A stretch of DNA of 64,000 nt from Fundidesulfovibrio soli (GTDB taxonomy: Bacteria > Desulfobacterota > Desulfovibrionia > Desulfovibrionales > Desulfovibrionaceae). Below the pieces are notes generated by a model. It saw nothing but the letters and a program-made list of their open reading frames with translations. It was not told the origin of the DNA and ran no database searches. The stretch lies in assembly GCF_022808695.1 (NCBI RefSeq), contig NZ_JAKZKW010000002.1, forward strand, positions 186,001-250,000. The letters run 5' to 3'. The position numbers and the translations under genes are program-made. Below, in pieces: positions 1 to 8,903 of the stretch. Each line of letters opens with the position of its first letter. Positions within the stretch are counted from its first letter, which is position 1.

Positions 1-20
1 GCGGTCACAGAGGTATCGAC

Positions 21-1133
21 ATGTTCAGGCATCGCATGACCACACTGCTCTTGACGGGCCTTATCCTGGCCGCGCTGTTCTCTGGGGAGGGGCGCGCGGC
101 CAGGATCAAGGACGTCGCGTCCTTCTCGGGCGTCCGCACCAACCAACTCGTGGGCTACGGCCTGGTGGTGGGCCTTTCCGGCACCGGCGACAAGCGCGGG
201 TCGGACTTCACCATCCAGTCCATCTGGAACATGCTCGACAAGATGGGCGTGCGCGTGGACAAGCGCACCCTGCGCCCGGCCAACGTGGCCGCGGTCATGG
301 TCACCTGCCAGATGCCCGCCACGGCCAGGCCCGGCACCAAGCTGGACGTCACCGTTTCGTCGCTGGGCGACTGCTCCAGCCTGCTGGGCGGCGTGCTGCT
401 CATGACGCCCATGAAGGGCGTGGACGGCGAGCTCTACGGCCTGGCCCAGGGCCCGCTGGCCGTGGGCGGCTTCCAGGCCTCGGGCGCGGCGGCCACGGCC
501 ACCAAGAACGTGACCACCGTGGCCTCCATCCCCGGCGGGCTCAACGTGGAGCGCGCCATCCCCTTCGACTTCAACCAGCAGCACGACCTGACCATCAACC
601 TGGGCTACTCGGACTTCTCCACGTCCATGGCCATCGCCAAGAAGATCAACCAGAGCATCGGCGGCAGCTACGCCCGCGCCACCGACGCCTCCACCATCAA
701 GCTCGACATCCCCGAGCAGTTCAAGGGCAATCTCGTGCCCCTGATGGCCACCATAGAGAACCTGGAAGTCACCCCGGACAACAAGGCCCGCGTGGTGGTG
801 GACGAGAAGACCGGCACCGTGGTGGTGGGCCTCAACGTCAAGCTGACCCGATCCGCCGTGACGCACGGCAACCTGCAGATCCTCATCCAGGAGTCCGCCG
901 AGGTGTCGCAGCCGCTGCCCTTCGCGCCCATCGGCGCGCAGACGGTGGCCACGCCCGAGACCAGCATCAGCACCAAGGAAGAGAACCGCAAGCTGCGCAT
1001 GCTCGAAGGCGCGACGCTCCAGGAACTGGTGGAGGGCCTCAACGTGCTGCGCGCAACCCCGCGCGACCTGATCAGCATCCTCAAGACGCTCAAGTCAGCG
1101 GGCGCGCTGCATGCCGACCTCGAGGTGATCTAG
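21..1133 (+). CDS. flgI: Flagellar P-ring protein FlgI
   Basis: FlgI builds the periplasmic P-ring that acts with the L-ring as a bushing around the flagellar rod. The 370-residue product has a hydrophobic signal peptide (about residues 6-26), then the family's typical opening with RIKDVASFSGVRTNQLVGYG and the conserved stretch VVGLSGTGDKR. Length is normal for FlgI. An AGAGG-like ribosome site lies just upstream of the chosen ATG; a second ATG five codons later is possible. It is the first gene of the window and flgJ begins one base after its stop, so it is inside a flagellar operon whose upstream part is outside the window. Confidence 0.97.
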   Translation: MFRHRMTTLLLTGLILAALFSGEGRAARIKDVASFSGVRTNQLVGYGLVVGLSGTGDKRGSDFTIQSIWNMLDKMGVRVDKRTLRPANVAAVMVTCQMPATARPGTKLDVTVSSLGDCSSLLGGVLLMTPMKGVDGELYGLAQGPLAVGGFQASGAAATATKNVTTVASIPGGLNVERAIPFDFNQQHDLTINLGYSDFSTSMAIAKKINQSIGGSYARATDASTIKLDIPEQFKGNLVPLMATIENLEVTPDNKARVVVDEKTGTVVVGLNVKLTRSAVTHGNLQILIQESAEVSQPLPFAPIGAQTVATPETSISTKEENRKLRMLEGATLQELVEGLNVLRATPRDLISILKTLKSAGALHADLEVI

Positions 1134-1134
1134 C

Positions 1135-2301
1135 ATGGCCGTGGCCACGGAAACGTCGCTCAAGCCCGAGCAGGTCCTGGACGTCCAGAAGAAGACGGCC
1201 ATGGACGCCCTGCGCAGGCGAGTGACCCCGGGGCCCGGCAAGGACGCCAAGCTCAATGAGGCCTGCGAGGGCTTCGAGGCGGTGTTCATCGGCCAGATGC
1301 TCAAGGAGATGCGCAAGTCCGTGCCCAAGGACGGCCTGCTCCACGGCAAGCACGAGGACCAGTACCTCTCCATGTTCGACGAGGAGCTCTCCAAGACCCT
1401 GGCCAAGCAGGGCGGCATGGGCCTGGCCGACTTCATGCGCCAGCAGCTCGCCGCCAAGGGTCAGACCGCCGACCCCAAGGACGGCGCGCAGAACCGACCG
1501 GGCCTGCACGTGGCGGGTACGGACAGGCTGGCGGCCCCTTCGGCGGAGAAGAAGGCCGCCAGGCAGATGGGCCAGCGCGCCGCCACGCCCCTCTCCAACA
1601 GGATCGGCATGGACCCCGCCGGACAGGGCAGGGGAGGCGAGGGGCAGCCCCAGGCCACAACGACGCCCGCGCCCAGGGCCGACACATCTTCAGCCAGGGA
1701 AACCGTGGACCCCATGCAGGCGGCAGCCCGGGCCACCGCCGAGGCCGAGGCGCGCGCCAGGGCCCAGGCCGCCCCGAACCCGGGCACCCTGGACGGCACA
1801 CCGTCCCAGCATTTGGGCCTTCCCGGCGCGCAGTACCTCCAGGGAGCGGACAAGGCCCTGGCTCTGGCTCCTGGCTTCACCCCCCCCGTGCAGGGCGAGC
1901 TGACCTCCGGCTTCGGCTGGCGGCGCGATCCCTTCACGGGCCAGCGCGCCTGGCACAGCGGCGTGGACATCGCCGCTCCGGAGGGCTCGCCGGTGCGCGC
2001 CTGCGCGGACGGCGTGGTGGCCTTCGCCGGGGGCAAGGGGGGCTACGGCACCATGGTGGAGCTGCGCCACGCCGACGGCACGGTGAGCATCTACGGCCAC
2101 AACAAGGCCAACGCGGTTGTGGAGGGCCAGAGCGTGAAGGCTGGTCAGGTTATTGCACAAGTCGGGCAGACGGGAAGGGCCACCGGGCCGCACGTGCACT
2201 TCGAGATCAGGCGCGACGGCGTGGCGGTGGACCCCGGCAGCCCAGGCGGAGCAACGCTCGCCCAGGCCGAGCCGCAGAGGGTGCCCATCCCGGACCTCTA
2301 A
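1135..2301 (+). CDS. flgJ: FlgJ-like rod-binding protein fused to M23 peptidase
   Basis: The N-terminal third (about residues 38-105) matches the FlgJ rod-binding domain (ACEGFEAVFIGQMLKEMRKS). A low-complexity Ala/Pro/Gln linker follows, and the C-terminus (about 255-370) is a LytM/M23 zinc peptidase. His274 and Asp278 (HSGVD) and the HVH pair at 353-355 are the expected zinc ligands. The protein probably caps the growing rod and opens peptidoglycan for it. Enterobacterial FlgJ carries a muramidase domain instead, so the cutting chemistry differs: a peptide bond rather than a glycan bond. It is one base downstream of flgI and 12 bases upstream of the FlgN-like gene. Confidence 0.92.
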   Translation: MAVATETSLKPEQVLDVQKKTAMDALRRRVTPGPGKDAKLNEACEGFEAVFIGQMLKEMRKSVPKDGLLHGKHEDQYLSMFDEELSKTLAKQGGMGLADFMRQQLAAKGQTADPKDGAQNRPGLHVAGTDRLAAPSAEKKAARQMGQRAATPLSNRIGMDPAGQGRGGEGQPQATTTPAPRADTSSARETVDPMQAAARATAEAEARARAQAAPNPGTLDGTPSQHLGLPGAQYLQGADKALALAPGFTPPVQGELTSGFGWRRDPFTGQRAWHSGVDIAAPEGSPVRACADGVVAFAGGKGGYGTMVELRHADGTVSIYGHNKANAVVEGQSVKAGQVIAQVGQTGRATGPHVHFEIRRDGVAVDPGSPGGATLAQAEPQRVPIPDL

Positions 2302-2313
2302 CCGGAGACAACC

Positions 2314-2787
2314 ATGAACCGGCGCATACTGGAAAATCTTACCCGGCAGCATCAGGCCCTGAAGGTGCTCGGCACGCTCCAGCAGGAAGAGTTTGCCCAC
2401 CTCAAGGATTTCAGGCCCCAGTCCGTGGGCGCGGTGGAGTTCTCCATTCAGGAGCTCATGCGCCAGCTCATGGCCGAGCGCCTGGAGATCAAGCGCATGG
2501 TCCAGGCCATCGATCCCCAGGCCCAGCGCCTGCGGCATGTGGCCGGCGTCCTCGGCGAGGACTGGCCCCGCGTCCAGGAGCTTCTGGACAGGATCGACGC
2601 CCTGGAGCAGGCCAGCGCCAAGCAGGCCGAGAAGAGCTACACCCTCGCCCTGGCCCTGTTCGACCAGTCCACCGGCTACGTGAACCTCTTCAAGAAGTCC
2701 TTCACGGCCAATAAGCCCGCCTACGGCCCGCGCGGAGCCTTCCAGAGCACCAAGCCCGCGCCCGCCATGTTGAGGGGGGCCCTGTAA
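2314..2787 (+). CDS. flgN: FlgN-type flagellar export chaperone
   Basis: This 157-residue protein is predicted to be largely helical, with charged heptad-like segments, as in FlgN chaperones that hold FlgK and FlgL in the cytoplasm before export. Assignment rests on size, helical character and position directly before flgK, because FlgN sequences are poorly conserved. A CGGAGA ribosome site precedes the ATG. Its TAA stop overlaps the flgK ATG by one base (TAATG), which suggests translational coupling of chaperone and client. Confidence 0.8.
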   Translation: MNRRILENLTRQHQALKVLGTLQQEEFAHLKDFRPQSVGAVEFSIQELMRQLMAERLEIKRMVQAIDPQAQRLRHVAGVLGEDWPRVQELLDRIDALEQASAKQAEKSYTLALALFDQSTGYVNLFKKSFTANKPAYGPRGAFQSTKPAPAMLRGAL

Positions 2788-4910
2788 TGGCCGGCATCAC
2801 CTCGCTGCTCAATACGGGCATGAAAGCCCTGAACGCCTCGCAGCTGGGCATCGAGGTGACGGGCCAGAACATAGCCAACGTCAACACGACCGGCTATTCG
2901 CGCCAGCGCGTCGTCTTCAAGGACGACATGTACATCGACTCCTCGCCGGGCCAGATGGGCACAGGCGTCAAGGCGACGGAAATCATCAGGATGTTCGACG
3001 AGTACATCGAGCAGGCCTACAACCTGCGCTCCTCGTCCAGCCAGCGCTACAACGTGCTGTACCAGAACATGCAGTCCGTGGAGACGACCTTCAACGAATC
3101 CACCACGGACGGCATCTCCAAGACCTTGGCCTCCTTCTTCCAAGACTGGCAGAACCTGAGCCTGGACCCCTCGAGCTATCCGCAGCGCCAGAACGTGATC
3201 TCCGACGCGCAGAACCTGATGTCCGTGCTGCGCCAGGCCTCCGCGGACCTGACGGACCTCCAGCGCCAGACCGAGGCGAGCATCGTCGACGACGTCACGG
3301 CCGCCAACAACCTGATCAAGGAAATCGCGGCCATCAACCAGCAGATCGCCGTGCACGACGATCCCGGCAACAACAACGCCAACGGGCTCTACGACCAGCG
3401 CGCCATCAAGGTGCGGGCCCTGGCCCAGCTGATGGACGTCAAGACCATCGACAACGGCGGCGGCAACTTCACGGTGCTCACCGGCGCGGGGCACACCCTG
3501 GTGGACGGCGGCAGCGCCTTCGACCTCAGGCTCGAGAACGGGAAGGTCACCCGCAACCTCCTGCCGGGCTCCAATTTCAACGGCACGGTGGGCTTCTCCG
3601 GAGCGGACTCCTTCGAGTACACCATCCGGGTGGTGCAGGGGGGCGTGGTCTCCAACGGCAACCCGGCCGCCCAGTTCCAGGTTTCGCTCGACGGCGGCGT
3701 GACCTGGCTGCGCAGCGACTCCGGGGCCATCAAGACCTTCTCGGCCAGGCCGCAGGCCCAGAGCGTGGGCGTGGGCAACCTCTCCATCTATTTCGGCGCC
3801 CAGTCCAACTCCTCGGTGACGCCCACGGGCACCCTCCAGGCGGGGGACACCTTCACCGTGGTGCCCAAGACCGCGCTGTACTGGTATCAGTCCGCCTCCA
3901 CGCCGGTGAACATCACGCCCCAGACCTACTTCACCGGGCAGGACAACACCAACCGCCTCACCGGCGGCTCCCTGGCGGGCGAGTTCGAGCTGCGCGACTA
4001 CGACATCGGGCGCTACAAGGAGCGCCTCGAATCCCTGGCCAACTCCCTCATCTGGGAGACCAACAGGATTCACAGCCAGGGCTCGGGCCTGAGCATGTTC
4101 ACCGACGCCACGGGCACATACCAGGTCCGCAACGCCAATCTGGCCCTCGGCTCCGACGCTTCGGGCCTGGCCTACAGCTCGAAGCTCTCCGCCGGAGCGT
4201 CCACGCTCTACGTGTACAACGCCGCCACCGGGGCCTGCGTGTCCAACGGCTTCCTGGATTTCGACCCCGCCCAGCCCGGCACCCAGCTTTTCGACCCGGC
4301 CCAGCACTCGCTCACCGACGTGGTGAACGCCATCAACAACACTTTCGGCAGCTTCCTCACGGCCAGCGTGAGCAACAACAAGCTGCAGATCGACGCCAAG
4401 CCGGGCTACAACTTCGGCTTCGGAACCGACGCCACGGGCCTCTATGCGGCCCTGGGCGTGAACACCTTCTTCGACGGCTCCGACATCCATTCCATGACGC
4501 TCAACCCGCTGGTCGGGTCCAACACGAACTTCGTCAACGCCGGTCACATCAACGGCGCGGGCGAATCCAACTCGGGCGACAACACCACCGCCAAGGCCCT
4601 GGCGGACCTGGCCAAGAAGGACGTGACCATCCGCACCACCTTCGACGCCCCCACCAGCCAGACCCTGCAGGAATACTTCAACAGCCTGGTGGGCGTTGTC
4701 GGCGTGGACACCGAAAAGGCCAAGTTCAACTACGACTTCGAGAACTCGCTGGCCACGGAGCTCAACAACCGCCAGCTGGCGGTCGCGGGCGTGAACCTCG
4801 ACGAAGAAATGTCAAACCTCGTGAAGTTCCAGCACTCCTATCAGGCCGCGGCGAAGATGATCTCCACCGCCGACCAGATGTGGCAGACCGTGCTGGGGCT
4901 CAAGCAATAG
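2787..4910 (+). CDS. flgK: Flagellar hook-associated protein FlgK
   Basis: FlgK (HAP1) forms the first hook-filament junction layer. The N-terminus (SLLNTGMKALNASQLGIEVT, then GQNIANVNTTGYSRQRV) and the C-terminus (SNLVKFQHSYQAAAKMISTA) are diagnostic of axial flagellar proteins, and both terminal helices are intact. At 707 residues it is longer than enterobacterial FlgK. The extra length lies in the surface-exposed middle, which includes an Asp-box-like SLDGGVTW segment encoded near 3684-3707. It starts on the flgN stop and is followed 13 bases later by flgL with a strong AAGGAGG ribosome site. Confidence 0.97.
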   Translation: MAGITSLLNTGMKALNASQLGIEVTGQNIANVNTTGYSRQRVVFKDDMYIDSSPGQMGTGVKATEIIRMFDEYIEQAYNLRSSSSQRYNVLYQNMQSVETTFNESTTDGISKTLASFFQDWQNLSLDPSSYPQRQNVISDAQNLMSVLRQASADLTDLQRQTEASIVDDVTAANNLIKEIAAINQQIAVHDDPGNNNANGLYDQRAIKVRALAQLMDVKTIDNGGGNFTVLTGAGHTLVDGGSAFDLRLENGKVTRNLLPGSNFNGTVGFSGADSFEYTIRVVQGGVVSNGNPAAQFQVSLDGGVTWLRSDSGAIKTFSARPQAQSVGVGNLSIYFGAQSNSSVTPTGTLQAGDTFTVVPKTALYWYQSASTPVNITPQTYFTGQDNTNRLTGGSLAGEFELRDYDIGRYKERLESLANSLIWETNRIHSQGSGLSMFTDATGTYQVRNANLALGSDASGLAYSSKLSAGASTLYVYNAATGACVSNGFLDFDPAQPGTQLFDPAQHSLTDVVNAINNTFGSFLTASVSNNKLQIDAKPGYNFGFGTDATGLYAALGVNTFFDGSDIHSMTLNPLVGSNTNFVNAGHINGAGESNSGDNTTAKALADLAKKDVTIRTTFDAPTSQTLQEYFNSLVGVVGVDTEKAKFNYDFENSLATELNNRQLAVAGVNLDEEMSNLVKFQHSYQAAAKMISTADQMWQTVLGLKQ

Positions 4911-4923
4911 AAGGAGGGACGCC

Positions 4924-6477
4924 ATGGCCCTGCGCGTCGCTCAGCAGCAGATTTACTCCTCCAGCCTGACCTACATGAACACCACGCTGGGGCAGCTCAT
5001 GGAGTCCAACCTCCAGGCCTCCAGCCAGAAGAAGGTCAACCGCCCCTCGGACGACCCCGTGGGCATGACCCGGATTCTGGGCTATCGCAGCAGCATCTCC
5101 GCCATCGAGCAGTACCAGACCAACATCACCGCGGCCAAAGGCTGGCTGAGCCTGGCCGACGGCACTTTGAGCCAGGTGAGCACCGTGCTCACCAGGCTCT
5201 CCGAGCTGGCGGAGCAGGGCTCCACAGGCACCCTCAGCGCGGACAACCGCCAGCAGATCGCCTCGGAGGCGCGCCAGCTCTTTCAGCAGCTGGTGGGCCT
5301 GGCCAACACCCAGTTCGACGGCAAGTCCATTTTCGCCGGGCACAAGACCAATGCCGAGGCCTTCGAGGAGACTCTCTCCCTCTCCGTGAACCAGGCAGGC
5401 GTCGTCTCCAACGGCGGCTTCACCATCAACGGATCGAGCCAGAGCACCGTGCTGGTCCAATACCTGGACGGCGGCGCGCTGGCCGCCGGCAGCCGCTACC
5501 GCTACACCACGGACGGCGGCAAAACCTGGGTGCAGGGCACGGTTTCCGACCCTGGCCCGGCCTCGCCCAAGCTGCACATGGACCTGGGCGGCGTCTCCAT
5601 GGATATCGACCGCGGCACCACCGTGGTGGCCACCAGCGCCACGGACACCAACGACTCGAACGGTACCTGGATGTGGATCAGGCCCACGGCGCGCTACAAG
5701 GGCGACGACGAGGACTTCATCGGCGTGGACCCCCTGCAGGGCATGGGCACCACGGTCACGGGCACGGCCTCCGGCAGCTTCACGGGCAACGTCATCGTGC
5801 GCATCGACCAGGCAGGCACCCTGGGGGGCGACGTGCACTACTCCTACAGCCTGGACGGCGGAGCCAACTGGGTGCAGTCCAACACCTCCACCCCGGACAC
5901 CTTCGCCAGCAGCGCCAGCCTGAACCTGCCCGGCGGCGTGCTCACCCTGCACTCGAACGCCGGCAACACGCTGCTGGCGGGCAACATGTTCGTCGTGCAC
6001 CCCCGCCAGGCCAAGATCTACGTGGACATCTCCCCCACGGAGTCCATCGCGGTCAACGGCATCGGCAAGAACATCTTCGGCGGCATCTACAAGGACCCCT
6101 CCTCGAACCATTACGTGCCGGTGGTGGTGGCCGGGTCGTCGGGGGCCTCCAACCTGTTCGAGACGGCGGGCAAGCTGGTGGCCTTCCTGGAGACCAACAA
6201 CCAGGCGGGCGTTCAGCAGTGCCTGGCGGACCTGCGCTCCTCCAAGCAGAACGTCCTGAACTATGCGGCCGACGTCGGCGGGCGCGAAAACCGCCTCACG
6301 GTGGCCACGAGCGTGCTCGAGAACCTGCAGTACAACCAGACGGAGCAGCTCTCCAGCATCGAGGACGTGGACATCTCCGCGCTGATGACCAAGCTTGCGC
6401 AGCAGCAGCTCGCATACCAGTCCGTACTGAAGTCGACCTCCATGATCATGAACCTGAGCCTGATGAATTACCTGTAA
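4924..6477 (+). CDS. flgL: Flagellar hook-associated protein FlgL
   Basis: FlgL (HAP3) is the second junction protein between hook and filament. The N-terminus has the flagellin-type pattern (SSQKKVNRPSDDPVGMTRIL) and the C-terminus closes with the matching helix (TKLAQQQLAYQSVLKSTSMI). With 517 residues it is far longer than the roughly 300-residue enterobacterial protein. The insertion is in the central variable part and contains two Asp-box-like motifs (TTDGGKTW near 5505-5529 and SLDGGANW near 5847-5871), matching the one in FlgK. The ribosome site GGAGG lies ahead of the ATG. It ends the structural part of this operon; a promoter-like sequence follows before csrA. Confidence 0.96.
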   Translation: MALRVAQQQIYSSSLTYMNTTLGQLMESNLQASSQKKVNRPSDDPVGMTRILGYRSSISAIEQYQTNITAAKGWLSLADGTLSQVSTVLTRLSELAEQGSTGTLSADNRQQIASEARQLFQQLVGLANTQFDGKSIFAGHKTNAEAFEETLSLSVNQAGVVSNGGFTINGSSQSTVLVQYLDGGALAAGSRYRYTTDGGKTWVQGTVSDPGPASPKLHMDLGGVSMDIDRGTTVVATSATDTNDSNGTWMWIRPTARYKGDDEDFIGVDPLQGMGTTVTGTASGSFTGNVIVRIDQAGTLGGDVHYSYSLDGGANWVQSNTSTPDTFASSASLNLPGGVLTLHSNAGNTLLAGNMFVVHPRQAKIYVDISPTESIAVNGIGKNIFGGIYKDPSSNHYVPVVVAGSSGASNLFETAGKLVAFLETNNQAGVQQCLADLRSSKQNVLNYAADVGGRENRLTVATSVLENLQYNQTEQLSSIEDVDISALMTKLAQQQLAYQSVLKSTSMIMNLSLMNYL

Positions 6478-6500
6478 CGGCAAGGGGCTGGAATGATTCG

Positions 6501-6529
6501 TTGACAAGGCGGATGCGGCGCACTAGGGT
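6501..6529 (+). promoter_or_regulatory. Candidate sigma70 promoter for csrA-fliW
   Basis: A perfect -35 hexamer TTGACA (6501-6506) is followed by a 17-base spacer and TAGGGT (6524-6529), three of six matches to the -10 consensus. It lies between the flgL stop and csrA, so it could give csrA-fliW transcription independent of the flagellar operon. Confidence 0.55.
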
Positions 6530-6559
6530 GCGCGGGAATGGTCGCGTAAAGAGGCGGGA

Positions 6560-6799
6560 ATGCTCATACTGACGCGTCGGCCGGGGGAATCGATCCACCT
6601 GGGCGACAAAATCAAGATCACCGTACTTGGGGTGCAAGGCAAGCAGATCAAGATCGGCCTTGAAGTGCCCCAGGAAATGCCGGTATACAGGGAAGAAGTA
6701 TACCTGCGCGTGTTGGAGCAGAACCGCATGGCTCTGGAAGCAGATCAACAGGACGTTCTTGCGGCGGCGGCGTTATGGCAAAAAAACAAGAACGGGTGA
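6560..6799 (+). CDS. csrA: Carbon storage regulator CsrA
   Basis: CsrA is an RNA-binding dimer that blocks or stabilises mRNAs through GGA motifs in leaders, commonly flagellin mRNA. The start [16 protein letters not shown] and the segment [17 protein letters not shown] are the family signature, with the conserved arginine in VYRE that contacts RNA. The 79-residue length is slightly longer than the usual 60-70; the tail is charged. The gene lies 82 bases after flgL and overlaps fliW by 25 bases. That arrangement is typical of species in which FliW antagonises CsrA. Confidence 0.97.
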   Translation: MLILTRRPGESIHLGDKIKITVLGVQGKQIKIGLEVPQEMPVYREEVYLRVLEQNRMALEADQQDVLAAAALWQKNKNG

Positions 6800-7275
6800 T
6801 CCAAAGCCGCATCGGCGTGCTCACCATCCCGCAGGACAGGGTGATCCATTTTCCCCGAGGCCTCATAGGCTTCGAGCAGGAGAGGGAGTTCACCCTGGTG
6901 CAGGTGCGCGAAGATTCCCCTTTCCTCATCCTCCAGAGCATGAACGACCCCAGGCTGGGCCTGCTCGTGGCGGACCCGTACGGCTTCATCAGCGAATACG
7001 ACGTGGTGGTGGGCGAGGCCGAGCGCAAGATCCTGCGCATCGAGAACATCCGCCAGGTCATGGTGCTCGTCACGGTGACCATCCCTCAGGGCCGCCCGCA
7101 GGACACCACGCTCAACCTCACCGGGCCGGTCATCATCAACATGCAGAGCCGCATCGGCCTGCAGGTGCCCCAGACCGACGCCAAGTACCCCAGCCGCTAC
7201 TGCCCCGGGGAGCACGCCGCCCCCGCATCGGAGCAGGGCCCCCCTGAATCGGGGGAAGAAGAGACGGCGCCCTAG
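6775..7275 (+). CDS. fliW: Flagellar assembly factor FliW
   Basis: FliW binds CsrA allosterically and also binds free flagellin, so that flagellin secretion releases FliW to silence CsrA. The 166-residue product has the FliW core ([20 protein letters not shown], then [21 protein letters not shown]). Its ATG lies 25 bases inside csrA, and no good ribosome site precedes it, so coupling to csrA translation is likely. The C-terminal 25 residues are acidic and proline-rich and look disordered. The pair forms the post-transcriptional switch for the hook and filament genes upstream. Confidence 0.95.
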   Translation: MAKKQERVIQSRIGVLTIPQDRVIHFPRGLIGFEQEREFTLVQVREDSPFLILQSMNDPRLGLLVADPYGFISEYDVVVGEAERKILRIENIRQVMVLVTVTIPQGRPQDTTLNLTGPVIINMQSRIGLQVPQTDAKYPSRYCPGEHAAPASEQGPPESGEEETAP

Positions 7276-7473
7276 CAGCCCCCCGCCTTCCTGCCCCGAC
7301 GTGGCTCCCCCCTTGAGGTGCGCCCCAGAAGACTTCCGGCATTACAGTCCCGACAGTCTTGTGTGTTTTGCTTTTCACGCCCGGCTGGCGGTTGTTGCAA
7401 CTGCCCGCCGGGTCCACGGCGTACAGCCGTTTGAACCGGCACTCTTCAGTTGCCGGGGCCCGGTCCCGCGCCA

Positions 7474-7845
7474 TCAGCTCCCGGTTCCGCCGGTCACCCA
7501 CCCCTTCGCCTCCTCCAGTTCGGAGACCTTGAAAAGCCCGACTTCGCCCCGGAAAAACGGTTTGAATATGCTCACGGCGGCGCGGAGCCAGGTCACGTCC
7601 GCCACCACCGCGACGCGGGTGAAATCGCGCCAGTGTTTCGCTCCGAACGTGGTGTCGTCCCACAGCGCTTCAAGGTCGTACCCCGTGAACTCCGGCCCGG
7701 CGACGAACAGCAAGCGGATGGGCCCCTTGGCCATCAACGCCTCCGCCTGAGGAATCAGAACCTCCTGGTAATCCTGGTGGGTGATCTTGCCGACTGCTTC
7801 CAGCGCCAACACGTCGGGGGGCAAGCCTTGGATGGGTTTGAACAT
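7474..7845 (-). CDS. SpoIIAA-like (STAS/SEC14-type) protein
   Basis: The 123-residue product matches the SpoIIAA-like family: an N-terminal strand-rich start (MFKPIQGLPPDVLALEAVGK), then KITHQDYQEVLIP, a conserved hydrophobic strand IRLLFVAG, and the late motif WLRAAVSIFKPFFRGEVGLF. Members are small cytoplasmic proteins, often stress-linked, with lipid or partner binding suggested for the fold. The function is not established. A very strong AAGGAGG ribosome site lies seven bases before the ATG. It stands alone on the minus strand between fliW and the next minus-strand gene, so the flagellar block gives little clue to its role. Confidence 0.82.
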   Translation of the reverse strand: MFKPIQGLPPDVLALEAVGKITHQDYQEVLIPQAEALMAKGPIRLLFVAGPEFTGYDLEALWDDTTFGAKHWRDFTRVAVVADVTWLRAAVSIFKPFFRGEVGLFKVSELEEAKGWVTGGTGS

Positions 7846-8070
7846 CGCCGTCCTCCTTTCGGTTTCAAGGTTCCGTTTCTGCAGCCCTGCGGTCCGGGCC
7901 GATGGACTCGCGCCAGTATCCTTGGGCCTTTGCGAAAATGAACAGAGGCTCGTCGCGAGCCGGGTGCGGCGGCAGTGTTCGATTGCCGCCTGTCAGTGAC
8001 TCGATCCGGCTGCGTGAGCCGGCTTTGCCACGGGTGGGCGTGGTTCGGCTCCAATGCGCGCCATGGGCAT

Positions 8071-8316
8071 TCAGGTTGCCGCCAGTTCGGGCATGGCCTG
8101 CGAGATGTTTGTGCATTCATCGTGGTAGACGCACTGGTGCTGGTCGCAATAGCCAGAGACGGCCCGCCCGAAGCAGTCGAAATGCCCTTCCTTGCGCTGC
8201 CTTTCGCGAATAACCTTGACCCGCAGCGCGGTCAGCATGACGACTCCTTCGAGCGTCTCGGATACGTCTGGCGGCAAGGCGCACTTTTCCTGAAGGGAGG
8301 GAACTCTACCGGTCAT
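8071..8316 (-). CDS. Small Cys/His-rich protein of unknown function
   Basis: An 81-residue protein is encoded here; the start at 8316 is chosen because AGGAGG lies seven bases upstream. The N-terminal half is unremarkable; a basic helix (TALRVKVIRERQRKEGHFDC) leads into a cluster with Cys and His residues (CDQHQCVYHDEC). The spacing of the four Cys and two His residues suggests a small metal-binding knuckle, probably zinc, but no known family is recognised with certainty. A longer open frame upstream lacks a ribosome site and is not used. It is followed by flgM further downstream on the other side of a 263-base spacer. Confidence 0.6.
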   Translation of the reverse strand: MTGRVPSLQEKCALPPDVSETLEGVVMLTALRVKVIRERQRKEGHFDCFGRAVSGYCDQHQCVYHDECTNISQAMPELAAT

Positions 8317-8579
8317 GTTGCAACCTCCTGTGGACATGGGGGATACCCGCGCGAACAGCCGTCCACGGCATAGAGCGGGCAGACAATGTATCACCTTCGG
8401 CAGGGCGTGTCAGCCGGTAAGGGGAATTGACGGGATGTTTTTGCCGGGCGGCGGGGCGTAGCCGGACCCGCCTGAGGGTCCTCCGCCTGCCCCGGCCCGC
8501 GGACGCGACAAAGCGCCCGCAGCCCGTGCTGAACACGGTCTGCGGACGCGCTGGCTTCATTCGCAACGGGCTTGGCCCG

Positions 8580-8903
8580 TTAACCCCGCAAGAACTCCAG
8601 ATCGCTCTGCACGAGCTTCTCCGCTATCTTGCGGGAATCGGGGGTGTAGCTGCCTGACTGCACCTGCTGGCGCAGGGCCTCCACGCGATCCACCCGCACA
8701 TCAGGCGATTCCTCGGCGGTTTTGGCGGCCTCGGCCACCAGTAGCGCATCCGAGGATACGGATACCTTGTCTCCTTCGGCGGACGTACTCCTGACGCGGG
8801 TTTTTGCGCGCTCCAGCCTCGAAGAGGCAGAGGTGCTGTCGCCCTTGTCCACCTGGGTTCGACTGTACGGGCTTACTCCTCCAAGTATTTTCTTGATGTC
8901 CAT
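8580..8903 (-). CDS. flgM: Anti-sigma28 factor FlgM
   Basis: FlgM binds the flagellar sigma factor FliA until the hook is finished and FlgM is exported. The 107-residue protein has a flexible polar N-terminal half and the conserved sigma28-binding C-terminal helices (VEALRQQVQSGSYTPDSRKI and AEKLVQSDLEFL). The ribosome site GGAGGGG precedes the ATG. Length is normal. It lies downstream of its associated gene on the same strand, and about 1.3 kb from fliW, so the late-flagellar checkpoint is close to the hook genes it monitors. Confidence 0.93.
   Translation of the reverse strand: MDIKKILGGVSPYSRTQVDKGDSTSASSRLERAKTRVRSTSAEGDKVSVSSDALLVAEAAKTAEESPDVRVDRVEALRQQVQSGSYTPDSRKIAEKLVQSDLEFLRG

Noticed and set aside
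2721-6507. Long minus-strand frames opposite flgK and flgL
   Set aside because: Both are antisense to clear flagellar genes and have no ribosome site or recognised domain.
7969-7989. GCGGCAG and TTGCCGC with a seven-base spacer
   Set aside because: The spacer differs from the fixed four bases of the other sites, and the location lacks a link to the sigma54 genes.
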